Assembly: GCA_903896015.1 (NCBI GenBank)
Contig: CAITWF010000043.1
Span: 62,001-126,000, forward strand
Reading direction: 5' to 3'
Length of the DNA: 64,000 nt
From: an uncultured Opitutia bacterium
Lineage (GTDB): Bacteria > Verrucomicrobiota > Verrucomicrobiia > Opitutales > Opitutaceae
Both the position numbers and the translations under genes were made by a program. This document shows, one piece after another, positions 8,171-17,583 of the stretch. Within the stretch, counting starts at the first letter, position 1, and each line of letters begins with the position of its first letter. The notes under the pieces are model-generated. The model saw nothing but the letters and a program-made list of their open reading frames with translations, did not search any database and was not told the origin of the DNA.

Positions 8171-9145
8171 ATGAGTCCGCTGCTCAAACGCCTGCTGCGG
8201 CTGATTCCGTCGTATCGCTTGCTTGAGGCACGTAAAGAGGAACTCGCTGCCGAGCGCGATACGCTGACCAACCGCGTGATCGCGCTCGAGGCCGAATGCG
8301 CGCGGCTGGAGCGGAGCGTGCCGGTCTATCCGCCCGGTCACTACTATTCGCCGCTACCCTCGGTGGAGGAAATTGCTGAGGCGTTCGCGCGCGGAGGATT
8401 CGGACCGCCGTTTGCCGCGGTTGATCTGAACGAGGCGGCGCAGTTCGCGCGGCTCGAGCGCTTCGCGGCGTATTATCCCGAGCAGCCGTTTCCCACCGCG
8501 CAAACGTCGGGCCGCCGTTTCTGGCTCGCCAACGGATCTTACGGCGCGTTCGACGCGATCATGCTTTACGGGATGCTGCGCGAGGCGCGTCCGCGCCGCA
8601 TCATCGAAATTGGCTCGGGCTTCAGCTCGGCGGCGATGCTCGATCTCAACGACCACGTCTTCGGCGGCGTGATTGCGTTTACCTTTATCGATCCGGAAAT
8701 GAAGCGGCTGCGCGCGCTCCTGCGACCCGACGATGCGGCCCTCACGACCTTGATTGAGAAGCGCGTGCAGGACGTGCCGCTGGAGACCTTTGCGGCGCTC
8801 GGTGAAAACGACGTGCTGTTCGTCGACTCGTCGCATGTCAGTAAAATCGGCAGCGACGTGAACCGGATATTCTTCGACATTCTCCCGACGCTCGCGCCTG
8901 GCGTGCTCGTGCACATCCACGACATCGCCGGCAATCTCGACTACCCGCGCGACTGGCTTGAGCAAGGTCGGGCGTGGAACGAGCAATACCTCTTGCACGC
9001 GTTCCTGATGTATAACCGCGCGTGGCGCGTCGAGTTGTTCACCACGTGGCTCGATTCGCAGCGCCACGAGTTCATCAAGACGCGGATGCCGCTCTGCGCG
9101 AACGAAGGCGGCGGCCAGCTCTGGCTGCGCAAGCTCGGGCCGTAG
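8171..9145 (+). CDS. SAM-dependent methyltransferase with N-terminal coiled coil
   Basis: 324 residues. Residues 15-50 are rich in Leu/Glu/Arg and look like a short coiled coil (LLEARKEELAAERDTL). The class I methyltransferase fold follows: IEIGSGFSSAAML is the glycine-rich SAM loop, IDPE at the end of strand 2 binds the ribose, and DVLFVDSSH is the acidic motif after strand 4. The overall pattern resembles the Methyltransf_24 group often found in polysaccharide loci. It likely methylates a sugar or glycan end in the cytoplasm. It follows the polytopic protein gene by 6 bases on the same strand and converges on the next methyltransferase. Confidence 0.85.
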   Translation: MSPLLKRLLRLIPSYRLLEARKEELAAERDTLTNRVIALEAECARLERSVPVYPPGHYYSPLPSVEEIAEAFARGGFGPPFAAVDLNEAAQFARLERFAAYYPEQPFPTAQTSGRRFWLANGSYGAFDAIMLYGMLREARPRRIIEIGSGFSSAAMLDLNDHVFGGVIAFTFIDPEMKRLRALLRPDDAALTTLIEKRVQDVPLETFAALGENDVLFVDSSHVSKIGSDVNRIFFDILPTLAPGVLVHIHDIAGNLDYPRDWLEQGRAWNEQYLLHAFLMYNRAWRVELFTTWLDSQRHEFIKTRMPLCANEGGGQLWLRKLGP

Positions 9146-9168
9146 CCGACGTTGATTCCGCCGCGCCG

Positions 9169-9909
9169 TCAGCGTTTACGGACAAGGTAGGTGTAGCTCA
9201 TAAAATCCTGCCCGGCCTTGGCGCTTTCCTCGATAGCCAGCACTTCGCCGCCCGCCTCGCTGATGAGGGCAATCACTTCATCGCGCGGCAGCACGTGCAT
9301 GTCCATGGTGGGCGCCGCCGCGAGCGATCGATTGAGCCGACGCCAGATCCGTTTGATCAAGCTCGGCGGGTAGAACGTGAAGCGCTGCGATTGTCCGAGG
9401 AAGCTTTTCGCGGGCACCTGAAAATAGGCCACGCCGTCCGGCGCGCAGACGCGGATGAACTCGGCGATGTAGCGTCGCGAATATTCCGGCGCCACGTGCT
9501 GGAGCGTGATGAGGCTCAGTACGAGATCGAACGAGCCGTCGGCGAAGCACGCCAAGTCGGCCGCGGTGTTGTGGATGTAGCTGACGCGATCGCCGTGGCG
9601 ATTGAAGCGACGGGCATGCGCCAGCATGTCGACGGAGAGATCGACGCCCGTGATTTGGTCGAATTTGCGGGCCAGCGCCTGCGTCAGCCGGCCCACTCCG
9701 CAGCCAAAGTCGAGCGCCCGCCCTTGGCGTAAACGGGGATGGGCGCGGCCGACCGCTGCGAGCGCAGTCGCGATGTCGGACTCGCCCGTCGCGAAAAAAT
9801 CCTCGGGCGTCCAGCGCCGTCCCTCCTTGCCGGGCACAGTCAGCACCGCCCACAGCGGATCCGTGCGGGCAAATTTATCCCAATGCCGGCGGGTCTGCCA
9901 CAGTTTCAT
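9169..9909 (-). CDS. Class I SAM-dependent methyltransferase
   Basis: 246 residues from the ATG at 9909; a GTG at 9924 would add five residues. The SAM loop is LDFGCGVGRLTQAL, followed by GVDLSVDML and the post-strand-4 segment FDLVLSLITLQHV, all typical of Methyltransf_11/25 enzymes. A loop near the C-terminus (FYPPSLIKRIWRR) and the MDMHVLPRDEV segment resemble O- or N-methyltransferases seen beside glycosyltransferases. It lies 18 bases downstream of the GT4 gene at 9928-11583 on the same strand, so they probably share a message, and the enzyme may cap the product of that transferase. Substrate is unknown. Confidence 0.87.
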   Translation of the reverse strand: MKLWQTRRHWDKFARTDPLWAVLTVPGKEGRRWTPEDFFATGESDIATALAAVGRAHPRLRQGRALDFGCGVGRLTQALARKFDQITGVDLSVDMLAHARRFNRHGDRVSYIHNTAADLACFADGSFDLVLSLITLQHVAPEYSRRYIAEFIRVCAPDGVAYFQVPAKSFLGQSQRFTFYPPSLIKRIWRRLNRSLAAAPTMDMHVLPRDEVIALISEAGGEVLAIEESAKAGQDFMSYTYLVRKR

Positions 9910-9927
9910 TGGGCGCGAAAACACCCG

Positions 9928-11583
9928 TTAAAACGCCGCAATCGCCTCGAGCCGACGGCGGTAACGCGCGCCGATCACTGCCGGCGAATACCTCTCCTCG
10001 ATCGGTGCGCGGGCGGCGGCACCGAGTCGTGCGCCGAGCGCGGGGTCAGCAAAAAGCCTGCTCATCCACTCCGCCGCGTGCGCGGAATCGGGATCGGCCC
10101 ACGTCGAGCCCTTCGGGTAGGGGCCGTGATTTTTTTCGAGCGTAACGAGTCGCGCACGCACCGGGCAGCCATTGTCTTCGTTGACGAATTCCGCCGTGGC
10201 CGACCAGTCGGTCGAGATGACGGGCTTACCGAGAAACATGCTCTCGGCCACCGCGAGGCCAAAGCCTTCGGAGCGGTGGAGGGAGACGAAGCAGTCGCAA
10301 GCGGCTTCCAGCGCATAGATGTCCGCGCGGGATAGTGTTTCGGTGAGTAGCACCGTGCCCGGCAGATCGCGTACGCTGTCCTGCAACGCGGCGAAGTCGG
10401 CGGGATTGGTCGCGGCGTTTTGCACTTTGATGACGAGCGCGGCCCCTTTCGCCAAGCTCTCTGAAGCCAGAGCCGCCTGACGATACGCCGCGATGACGGC
10501 GCGCGGGTTTTTCCGTTCCGCGTAGGAATTCAGGTCGAAGAGCGTGAGAAAAAGATATTTTTCCGCGGGCAGGCCGAAGCGCGCGCGCAGCGTCGCAGTA
10601 TTTTCCGTTGGACGCGTGAACGAAATTGCGTGCGGCATCGTGAGCACCGGCAGCGGCGATTTCATCGCGATCGCGGCGGTGGTGAAGTCGCTCGGGCACC
10701 AGACTTCGTCGTAGAAAGCAAAGCTCGGCACCCACGCGTCGGGAAACTCCGGCAGCTCCCACGCAAAGTAAGCGATGTTGTATTTGCCGGCGCGAAATCC
10801 CGGTCCGTGATGATGATCGAGGTCGCGTGAGGCCGGCGGGTCGACGTGGACGATGTTCACGTTGTGCGGATTGGAGTCCTGCAAGCGTGCGGCGTAGGTC
10901 TGATCGCCGAGGCGGTTTTTGCAGTGGAGCTTGAGTGACACGAGCGCCGTCGGAATCCCGGCGGCGTCGGCGGCGCGCACCATGCAGCGCGCCGACTCGC
11001 CGACGCCGAGATCGGCGGTGAGGAATCCGGTGATGTTGAGCCCGAGTTTTACGTGGCGGCGCGCATACTCAGAGGAGTAGGGCGCGTGGCGCCGCGCGAA
11101 ATCGTAGATGACCTCACCACTCCCGAGTGCGATGGAGCCGAGACGGAACTGGCGGTTTTTATTTTGCTGCCGGAAACGCTGCCAGAGGCCGAGCCCGGTC
11201 ACTCGGCCGAGCCACGCGAGCAAATTGGTGAGGCCGGTGCCCTGAAGCTGAAACGCAACCGAAATTTTCTCCTGCGCGGGCACGGCGACGCGCAGCTCCC
11301 AAGGCCCCGCACGCAACCCGCGCAGCGCACCGGCCGGCTGACCGTTGACGGTGACGACGATGTTGGGCGCGCCGGTTTCAATCCCGCGCGCGTCGGGGTG
11401 CGGGCGGAATTCGCCGCGCACGACGAGCTCGCGCGCGCCGTCGAGGGGCGGCAAGTGAACCACGCCGGTTTCGCGAAGCCAGGCGGAGTCCGGGACAAAT
11501 TCGTCAAAGAAAATTCCGGCGTAGTCGGTGAGACGCCGGGAGAAGGCGCCGCCGGCGGGAGGCGTGCGAAGAGCTGAACGCAT
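9928..11583 (-). CDS. GT4 glycosyltransferase with N-terminal beta-sandwich domain
   Basis: 551 residues from the ATG at 11583; the longer frame extends back into the divergent methyltransferase gene and was trimmed. Residues about 20-165 form a soluble beta-rich domain (LVVRGEFRPHP, VVTVNGQPAGAL, then a RQFRLGSIAL end) comparable to the lectin-like tails found on membrane proteins in this window. The GT-B transferase follows with LGVGESARCMVRAA in the N-half and LHRSEGFGLAVAESMFLGKP in the C-half, holding the E-x7-E pair. This architecture suggests the accessory domain positions the acceptor glycan. Strand and spacing put it in one unit with the methyltransferase at 9169. Confidence 0.88.
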   Translation of the reverse strand: MRSALRTPPAGGAFSRRLTDYAGIFFDEFVPDSAWLRETGVVHLPPLDGARELVVRGEFRPHPDARGIETGAPNIVVTVNGQPAGALRGLRAGPWELRVAVPAQEKISVAFQLQGTGLTNLLAWLGRVTGLGLWQRFRQQNKNRQFRLGSIALGSGEVIYDFARRHAPYSSEYARRHVKLGLNITGFLTADLGVGESARCMVRAADAAGIPTALVSLKLHCKNRLGDQTYAARLQDSNPHNVNIVHVDPPASRDLDHHHGPGFRAGKYNIAYFAWELPEFPDAWVPSFAFYDEVWCPSDFTTAAIAMKSPLPVLTMPHAISFTRPTENTATLRARFGLPAEKYLFLTLFDLNSYAERKNPRAVIAAYRQAALASESLAKGAALVIKVQNAATNPADFAALQDSVRDLPGTVLLTETLSRADIYALEAACDCFVSLHRSEGFGLAVAESMFLGKPVISTDWSATAEFVNEDNGCPVRARLVTLEKNHGPYPKGSTWADPDSAHAAEWMSRLFADPALGARLGAAARAPIEERYSPAVIGARYRRRLEAIAAF

Positions 11584-11616
11584 GACGTCGGAACAGCGAA
11601 AGGCGGCGCGTTTGCC

Positions 11617-12402
11617 TTGGCAAAACATTCCGCCGCCGTTTCTCTGGGAGGCTTGAACGCCGACGAATATCTGAAGCTCGCCGAGGTCGAGGACCGGATG
11701 TGGTATTTCCAGTCGCTGCACGCGCACGTGCGGCGCGAGTTGCGCGCGGCGATCGGCACGAAACCGGCGGAGATGCTGGATGCCGGTTGCGGCACCGGCG
11801 GGATGATTCTGCGGTTGCGCGCGGCGCAGCCGGCATGGCGCTGGAGTGGGATCGATTTCATGCCGCTGGCTTGCGAGCTTGCGCGGAAGAGATGTGGCGC
11901 GGAAACGGATATTCGCGAGGCCAGTGTCACCGCGCTGCCGGTTGGCGACGAGAGCTTCGACGCGGTCGTGTCGGCCGATGTGATTTGTCAGGTCACCGAC
12001 GCCAATGTGGCCGTGAACGAATTTTTCCGTGTGCTGCGGCCGGGCGGCGTCGTCGTGATCAACGTGCCGGCTTATATGTGGATGTGGTCGTATCATGACG
12101 ACTCGTGCCAGACCAAACACCGTTACACGCGTCCGGAGATCGCGGGGCTGCTGGCGGGCGCGGGATTCGTCGGAGCGCGGCTGACGCACTGGAATGCGCT
12201 GCCATTTCCACTCGTGTGGGCCAAGCGCAAACTCTTCCGCTCGGCTGCTGACACGAGCGATGTGAAAGAGTATCCCTCTGCGATCGAGGCGGCATTTCGC
12301 GGCGTGATGGCGATCGAGCATGCTTGGCTGCGGGCGGGCGGCGCGTGGGCGTGGGGCACGTCGGTGTTTGCCGTCGCGCGCAAGCCAGGCGCAAGACCAT
12401 GA
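11617..12402 (+). CDS. Class I SAM-dependent methyltransferase
   Basis: 261 residues from a TTG at 11617. An in-frame TTG at 11653 just before NADEYLKLAEVEDRMWYF is an alternative and would match the usual family N-terminus better, so the exact start is uncertain. Methyltransferase motifs are LDAGCGTGGMILRL, GIDFMPLAC and FDAVVSADVICQV, with LRPGGVVVINVPAY after strand 5. The H-x-x-x-CQTKHRYT region near residue 165 is common in Methyltransf_11 proteins linked to glycan loci. Its stop overlaps the start of the next gene as ATGA, so the two are translationally coupled. Confidence 0.85.
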   Translation: MAKHSAAVSLGGLNADEYLKLAEVEDRMWYFQSLHAHVRRELRAAIGTKPAEMLDAGCGTGGMILRLRAAQPAWRWSGIDFMPLACELARKRCGAETDIREASVTALPVGDESFDAVVSADVICQVTDANVAVNEFFRVLRPGGVVVINVPAYMWMWSYHDDSCQTKHRYTRPEIAGLLAGAGFVGARLTHWNALPFPLVWAKRKLFRSAADTSDVKEYPSAIEAAFRGVMAIEHAWLRAGGAWAWGTSVFAVARKPGARP

Positions 12403-14600
12403 TTTTCTTCGTCGTCACATTCGCTGCGCTTTTGCACGTGCTGTTCTGGGGCGCGGGGATGGCGGTGTGGGCGATGCCGCGACCATGGCGGCGATTCTGG
12501 CCGGTGCTGGCGTTGCCCGCAGGGTTCGCGCTGCAGTCGCTCGTGGTGTGGATCGGCGCCTATGCAAATCTGCACGGCACGAACAGCTACGCGTGGCTGA
12601 GCGAGGTGGTGCCGGTCGCGATGCTCGGCGTCGCGCTCGTGCGGCGCGGGGCAGGGCATGTTCTCACGGATGTGAGCCGCTTCGGCGTGCTCGCGGCGGT
12701 CGTGGCGGGTTGCCTCGCGCTGATCGTGCTGCCGATGGCGATCACGTCGCGCGGGCTCACGACGATCTCGCTCGGGAGCTGCGATGCGGCGGACTATGCG
12801 GGCGGCGCGCGGGTGCTGATGGAGTTCGCGCACGGCGATCGGGGAGGATTTCTCGGGCTGACGGACGTGGTGCGGGTCGCGTCGGTGGATGACTTTTTCG
12901 ACTACTGGCTGCGGCTGAATTATTTTACGCCTGCCGCGGTCATCGCGCTCAACGGCTCGATTCTGAACTGCGCGCCGCACGAGCTGACGGGACTGATGAC
13001 AGCGGTGCTTCTCGCGGCTTCGATCCCAGTGGCGTTTTGGATCGCGCGGGCGGTGGTCGGTTACAACAGCGGGGCGAGCCTGGCGATTGCAACGCTGTAT
13101 GGGTTGAGTCCGCTTGGTTGGTATGCGGTCGGGCACGTCGCGATGGGCCAGTGGTTCGCAGCCCAGGCGATTGGACTGCTGACATGGGCGGGCGTCGCAT
13201 TGTGGCGAGGGCGGTTTTCGGTGCGGCGTGCGTTGGCGTTTGGCGGCGTGCTGGCGATCGGTTACGCGCTGCTGCTCGGGGCCTACAATTTCATGCTGCT
13301 CGTCTGTCTCGTGCCTGCGATCGCGTATGCCGGCGGGTTCGCAGCGTGGACGGGCGCGTGGCGACGATTCGGGTGGTGGCTGCTTGCGATGCTGGCGCCG
13401 CTGGTCGTGAGCGGGGTGATTTTTTTCGAGCGCGTCGCGGGACTTGTAGAAAGGTTTCACCTGCTGCGATCGTTTGATTTTGGCTGGAAGATCCCGGCAC
13501 TGACTCCCGAGGGCTGGCTCGGCATGGTGAGCGGGCCGGAGTTACAGCCTTGGAGAATTCTCGGACTGCGCTGGATATTGGCGGCGGGGGTTGTTGCGTT
13601 GCTCGCGCTGGCGATGGCGCGTGCGCTTCGGTGGCGACGACGTGCGGCATGGACGGTGTTTTGCCTGAGCGTGCCAGTGCTCTTCGGCTATACTTTTCTT
13701 GAGGTGCGCGGTGCGTGGTTGGGCACCAATGCGAGCTACGACGCCTATAAACTTTTTTTTGTCTTTCAGCCGGGTCTGCTCGCCGCGGCTTGCTGGTGGG
13801 TAACGCTGCGCCGTGGCAGTCAGCCGCTCGCGCAATGGCCGGCGGTCGTCGCGGCGGCGGGCGTCGTGCTGATGTTCAACTTGGTGGGTGATGGGATGTT
13901 TTTCTGGGCGATGTGCCACGCGCCGCTAAGCGTGAACAGCGAGCTGAAACAGCTCCGCAAGATTGAGGCGATGCCCGATGTCGCGTCGGTCAATATGTGC
14001 GTGACTGACATGTGGCCGCGGCTCTGGGCCAACGCGCTGTTGCTGCGCAAACCGCAATACTTTCCAACCGACACCTACGAAGCGCGCTGGCATACGCCAC
14101 TACGTGGCGACTGGGATTTGGAGAGCGGCCTGATCGCGGTGAATCCGGGCGCGGGCGGGCGCCGTCAGCTGTCGCCGCACTACGCGCTGGTCGACACGCG
14201 CGGGCCGACATATCTGCACGCGGCGGTGGGTGACGGCTGGCACCCTGGAGAAGTTGATCCGAAGAGCGGGGAGCACTGGCAGTGGACGAAGGGCGAAGCG
14301 ACGTTGTGGATCGAAAATCCGCATGCAACGCCGCTCGCGGTCTCGCTAACCCTCGACGGCTGGAGTTTTGAAGGGGAGCCGGCGCTCAGGCTGATCGGAA
14401 GTGACGGCGCCGCCTCGCTGCCGCTGGAACTCGGCGGACAACGCGTGCGCGTGCAGTTCAGTCCCGTCACGGTGCCACCGGGTAGCTCGGTGCTGACGCT
14501 TCGCCCTAGTCGGCCTCCGATGGCGGAAGGAGCCGGCGCGGGCGCGCGCAAGCTTGGTGTTTGTGTGTTCGGACTGACGCTCGACGTGCGCGTGAAATAG
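12399..14600 (+). CDS. Large polytopic membrane protein with C-terminal beta-sandwich
   Basis: 733 residues, start at the ATGA overlap with the methyltransferase stop. About 12-13 hydrophobic segments occupy the first 520 residues; a loop after helix 4 carries SCDAADYAGGARVLMEF with acidic residues placed as in GT-C enzymes. The last 200 residues are soluble, ending with VLTLRPSRPPM..ARKLGVCVFGLTLDV, the same tail pattern as in the proteins at 3393 and 6572. A run of eight T (near 13743-13751) lies in the coding sequence but the frame is intact. Likely a lipid-linked-sugar transferase or related glycan membrane enzyme; no closer family recognised. Confidence 0.72.
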   Translation: MIFFVVTFAALLHVLFWGAGMAVWAMPRPWRRFWPVLALPAGFALQSLVVWIGAYANLHGTNSYAWLSEVVPVAMLGVALVRRGAGHVLTDVSRFGVLAAVVAGCLALIVLPMAITSRGLTTISLGSCDAADYAGGARVLMEFAHGDRGGFLGLTDVVRVASVDDFFDYWLRLNYFTPAAVIALNGSILNCAPHELTGLMTAVLLAASIPVAFWIARAVVGYNSGASLAIATLYGLSPLGWYAVGHVAMGQWFAAQAIGLLTWAGVALWRGRFSVRRALAFGGVLAIGYALLLGAYNFMLLVCLVPAIAYAGGFAAWTGAWRRFGWWLLAMLAPLVVSGVIFFERVAGLVERFHLLRSFDFGWKIPALTPEGWLGMVSGPELQPWRILGLRWILAAGVVALLALAMARALRWRRRAAWTVFCLSVPVLFGYTFLEVRGAWLGTNASYDAYKLFFVFQPGLLAAACWWVTLRRGSQPLAQWPAVVAAAGVVLMFNLVGDGMFFWAMCHAPLSVNSELKQLRKIEAMPDVASVNMCVTDMWPRLWANALLLRKPQYFPTDTYEARWHTPLRGDWDLESGLIAVNPGAGGRRQLSPHYALVDTRGPTYLHAAVGDGWHPGEVDPKSGEHWQWTKGEATLWIENPHATPLAVSLTLDGWSFEGEPALRLIGSDGAASLPLELGGQRVRVQFSPVTVPPGSSVLTLRPSRPPMAEGAGAGARKLGVCVFGLTLDVRVK

Positions 14601-14656
14601 CTCCTCGCGATTTTCGGGTTGGCGCGGGGTGCGGCGAGCGTGTTTGCTCGTGGGCG

Positions 14657-15664
14657 ATGCCCGCTTCCGCTGCGATCCATTTCCGACGAGTGTTCCGCGG
14701 CAAACGCGTGCTCATCACCGGCGGACTTGGGTTCATTGGCTCGAATTTGGCGCACCGGCTGGTCGCCCTCGGTGCGCGAGTGACGATCGTCGATGCGCTG
14801 ATTCCGGAATACGGCGGCAACCGGCGCAATCTCGCGGGTATCGCCGGCCGCGTGCGCGTGCATCGCGCCGACGTGCGCGACTGGCCGCGGCTACCGAAAC
14901 TCGTGCGCGGGCAGGATTTTCTTTTCAACCTCGCCGGCCAGACGAGCCACATGGATTCGATGACCGATCCGCAGACGGACCTCGACATCAATGGCCGCGC
15001 GCAACTCGCGATCCTCGAAGCGTGCCGCGTACACAATCCGACGATCCGAATCGTGTTCGCGAGCACGCGGCAGATTTACGGGAAGCCGGACTATCTGCCG
15101 GTGGACGAGAAGCACCCGCTGCGGCCGGTCGATGTGAACGGGATCAACAAACTCGCGGGCGAAGAATATCACCTGCTTTACTCGGCCGTGCACGGCATCC
15201 GCGCGACGGCGCTGCGGCTGACGAACACGATCGGTCCGCGGATGCGAGTGAAGGATGCGCGGCAGACGTTTGTCGGCGTGTGGATTCGGCGGTTGGTCGA
15301 GGGGCACCGGTTCGAGGTGTGGGGTGGCGAACAGTTGCGTGACTTCACGTTTGTTGACGATGCGGTGGAGGCTTTTCTGCTCGCGGCGGGTCACGACGAG
15401 GCGGTCGGAAAGATCTTCAACCTCGGCGGCCCACCACCGGTCACGCTGCAACGGCTCGCGGAACTGCTGGTTGAAATCAACCGGGGTGGGGCGTTTGCCT
15501 TCAGGAAATTTCCCGCCGACCGCAAGAAGATCGACATTGGCGACTACTACGCGGACGACCGGCTGATCGGGCGAACGCTGGGGTGGAAGCCGCGGACGGA
15601 TTTGCGCGCGGCCTTGACCAAGACGCTTGCATACTATCGCAAGGAGCTGCGCCACTACCTATGA
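14657..15664 (+). CDS. NAD-dependent epimerase/dehydratase-like SDR lacking the catalytic Tyr
   Basis: 335 residues from the ATG at 14657. It is an extended short-chain dehydrogenase: LITGGLGFIGSNLAHRL is the NAD-binding TGxxGFIG loop (residues 19-35) and LRLTNTIGPRM is the substrate-domain signature. Where the family has Y-x-x-x-K, this protein reads NGINK, i.e. Asn161 in place of Tyr and Lys165 kept. The DFTFVDDAVEAFLLA and FNLGGPPPVTL segments are otherwise normal for sugar-nucleotide epimerases. Its stop overlaps the next GT2 gene as ATGA. It presumably modifies a nucleotide sugar for that transferase, but the missing Tyr means the chemistry is uncertain. Confidence 0.8.
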   Translation: MPASAAIHFRRVFRGKRVLITGGLGFIGSNLAHRLVALGARVTIVDALIPEYGGNRRNLAGIAGRVRVHRADVRDWPRLPKLVRGQDFLFNLAGQTSHMDSMTDPQTDLDINGRAQLAILEACRVHNPTIRIVFASTRQIYGKPDYLPVDEKHPLRPVDVNGINKLAGEEYHLLYSAVHGIRATALRLTNTIGPRMRVKDARQTFVGVWIRRLVEGHRFEVWGGEQLRDFTFVDDAVEAFLLAAGHDEAVGKIFNLGGPPPVTLQRLAELLVEINRGGAFAFRKFPADRKKIDIGDYYADDRLIGRTLGWKPRTDLRAALTKTLAYYRKELRHYL

Positions 15665-16593
15665 CGACCCCCGCGCTCAGCTTCGTGATTCCGCTCTACG
15701 GCAGCGCCGAGACGATCGGGGCGGTTGTGAACACGATCGAGTCGCTCATAATCCAAGGCGGGCACGAGATTATTTTGGTCAACGATGGCAGCGGCGACAA
15801 CACGGGCGCGGTATGCAGGGCGCTTGTGAAAAACGCCCGGGTCCCTATCACGCTGGTGGAGCACGCGCGGAATTACGGTGAGCACAACGCCGTGCTCACC
15901 GGCTGGCGGCACGCGCGCGGGGCGCACGTTGTGAATCTCGACGACGACGGCCAGAATCCGCCCGCCGAAGCCGTGCGCCTCTGGCAGCACGCGAAGGAAA
16001 CCGGCCTCGAAGTTGTTTTTGGTCACTACGCGGAGAAGCAGCACTCTACGTGGCGGAATTTCGGAAGCTGGTTTACGAATCGCATGACGGATTGGGCGCT
16101 CGACAAGCCGGCGGGATTTTATCTTTCGAGTTTTCGGTGCGTGAGCGCGTTCGTGGCGAAGGAAGTCGCCGCGCACACCGGCCCGTATCCCTACATCGAC
16201 GGCCTGATTTTGCAGGTTACTCAGCGGATCGGATCGATTGAGGTGCGGCATGAGGCGCGGCAGGCGGGCGCGAGTGGCTATACGCTCCGGCGGCTCGTAA
16301 GGCTCTGGCTCAGCGCGTGGGTGAATTTTTCCGTGCTGCCGCTGCGCGTGGCGACGCTGCTCGGGCTCGCGATGGCGTTCGCCGGGCTCGTGGCGTTCGG
16401 CTGGGTCGTCTACTGGTGGGCGACCAACCAAGGGCCGCCGTCGGGCTTCGGACTCGTGCTCTCGGCGTTGCTTTTGTTTTCAGGCACCCAGCTCGTGCTG
16501 CTCGGCCTGATCGGCGAATACATCGGCCGGATGTTTCTCACGGTAAACCAGCGCCCGCAGGCGATCGTCCGCGAGGTCGTGCGGGGTGGCTGA
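15661..16593 (+). CDS. GT2 glycosyltransferase with two C-terminal TM helices (DPM1/GtrB type)
   Basis: 310 residues, start fixed by the ATGA overlap with the SDR. N-terminal GT-A domain: FVIPLYGSAETIGAVV, EIILVNDGSGDNTG and the metal-binding NLDDDGQNPP motif. From about residue 225 two hydrophobic helices follow, the layout of polyprenyl-phosphate glycosyltransferases such as GtrB, ArnC and DPM1. It should charge undecaprenyl phosphate with a sugar for use by one of the polytopic transferases nearby. An R..RPQAIVREV tail completes the family pattern. It converges on the next gene with a 6-base gap. Confidence 0.88.
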   Translation: MTTPALSFVIPLYGSAETIGAVVNTIESLIIQGGHEIILVNDGSGDNTGAVCRALVKNARVPITLVEHARNYGEHNAVLTGWRHARGAHVVNLDDDGQNPPAEAVRLWQHAKETGLEVVFGHYAEKQHSTWRNFGSWFTNRMTDWALDKPAGFYLSSFRCVSAFVAKEVAAHTGPYPYIDGLILQVTQRIGSIEVRHEARQAGASGYTLRRLVRLWLSAWVNFSVLPLRVATLLGLAMAFAGLVAFGWVVYWWATNQGPPSGFGLVLSALLLFSGTQLVLLGLIGEYIGRMFLTVNQRPQAIVREVVRGG

Positions 16594-16599
16594 TTCGCT

Positions 16600-17538
16600 C
16601 TACCGCGCAAACAGCTGCGCCCAGTAGGCGAATTCCTTTTCCTGCTCCCTTTCGATCGCGAGGGCCGCTTCGGGCGGCGGTGAGCGGCGCAGGTGAAGTG
16701 CGTGCAAGAACGCGCGGCGTGCGACCACCCGATCGGCGTCGCGCGGCTCAGGCAGGAAGGTCGCGACATATTCGCGGCACCAGTCGCGTTTCGCTTCATC
16801 GGCGGCAGCAACGAACTCGCGGTGCCAGCGCTGGGCGAGTAGATACGAGTTTTTTTCGTCGTGCAGCTTGCGGCCGATCGACGAGCTGATGTGGTGGCGG
16901 ACGATGCTGCGCAACGCGACGGCGTTGACGAGTCCGCGAGATCGCGCCTGAAAGCAAAGGTCGATGTCCTCGCCGCCGTTTACATAGCGCTCGTCGAAGC
17001 CGCCGCAGCTTTCCCAGAGAGCGCGCTCGATCATCATGCACGCGCCGGTCACGGCGGGGACGCGACGCACCGGACGAATCAGCGGCGCGAGCATTGCGGG
17101 CGGTGTGCGGTCGTGCACCGGCTTGCCGCAGCGATTGATGAGGATGCCCGTGTGATCGACGGCGCCGGTTCGCGCGTCGAGTTGGATGTTGCCGATGACG
17201 CCTGCCTGGGCGTCGAGCGAGCGATGAGCGCGGAATAGCGGATCCAGCCAGCCGGGAAGCAGAACGAGGTCGTTGTTGAGGAGCGCGAGCAGATTCCCGC
17301 TTGCGATGGCAGCGGCACGGTTGTTCGCCACCGCGTAGCCGAGGTTGCGATCGTTGAGGACGACGTGGAAGGGAGCCGCCAGCGTTTTTAGCCATTCGCG
17401 CGTGCCGTCGGTGCTGCCGTCGTCGACGAGGATGATTTCGTGCGCGAGACCAGCGGGCAGGGTGGCTTGCAAGCTCTCCACGCACCCACGAGTGAGTGCG
17501 AGATTGTTGTAGAGCGGAATGACGAACGAGACCTGCAC
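16600..17538 (-). CDS. GT2 glycosyltransferase (rhamnosyltransferase-like)
   Basis: 312 residues with a GTG start at 17538. GT-A motifs: FVIPLYNNLALTRGCVESL, ILVDDGSTDGTREWL, LLALLNNDLVLLPGWL (DxD-like NND) and GGEDIDLCFQARSRG near residue 190. No membrane segment. It is the last gene of the minus-strand unit that also encodes RmlA, RmlB and the NRS/ER-like enzyme, which makes a rhamnosyltransferase role plausible, though sequence alone does not show donor specificity. Confidence 0.87.
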   Translation of the reverse strand: MQVSFVIPLYNNLALTRGCVESLQATLPAGLAHEIILVDDGSTDGTREWLKTLAAPFHVVLNDRNLGYAVANNRAAAIASGNLLALLNNDLVLLPGWLDPLFRAHRSLDAQAGVIGNIQLDARTGAVDHTGILINRCGKPVHDRTPPAMLAPLIRPVRRVPAVTGACMMIERALWESCGGFDERYVNGGEDIDLCFQARSRGLVNAVALRSIVRHHISSSIGRKLHDEKNSYLLAQRWHREFVAAADEAKRDWCREYVATFLPEPRDADRVVARRAFLHALHLRRSPPPEAALAIEREQEKEFAYWAQLFAR

Positions 17539-17583
17539 GCGGGGGTGAGCGTGGGGCGGGCGGTGTGCGGCGTAAAGTCGCCG

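Noticed and set aside
7112-8341. 409-residue minus-strand open frame
   Set aside because: Shadow of the polytopic protein at 6572-8164, Arg/Gln/His-rich, without recognisable motifs.
12123-13460. 445-residue minus-strand open frame
   Set aside because: Antisense to the methyltransferase and membrane protein genes; His/Arg/Pro-rich composition typical of shadows.
13743-13751. Run of eight T in a coding sequence
   Set aside because: T8/A8 runs also occur in hddA and are not exceptional; less prone to regulated slippage than long G/C tracts, so not proposed as a switch.
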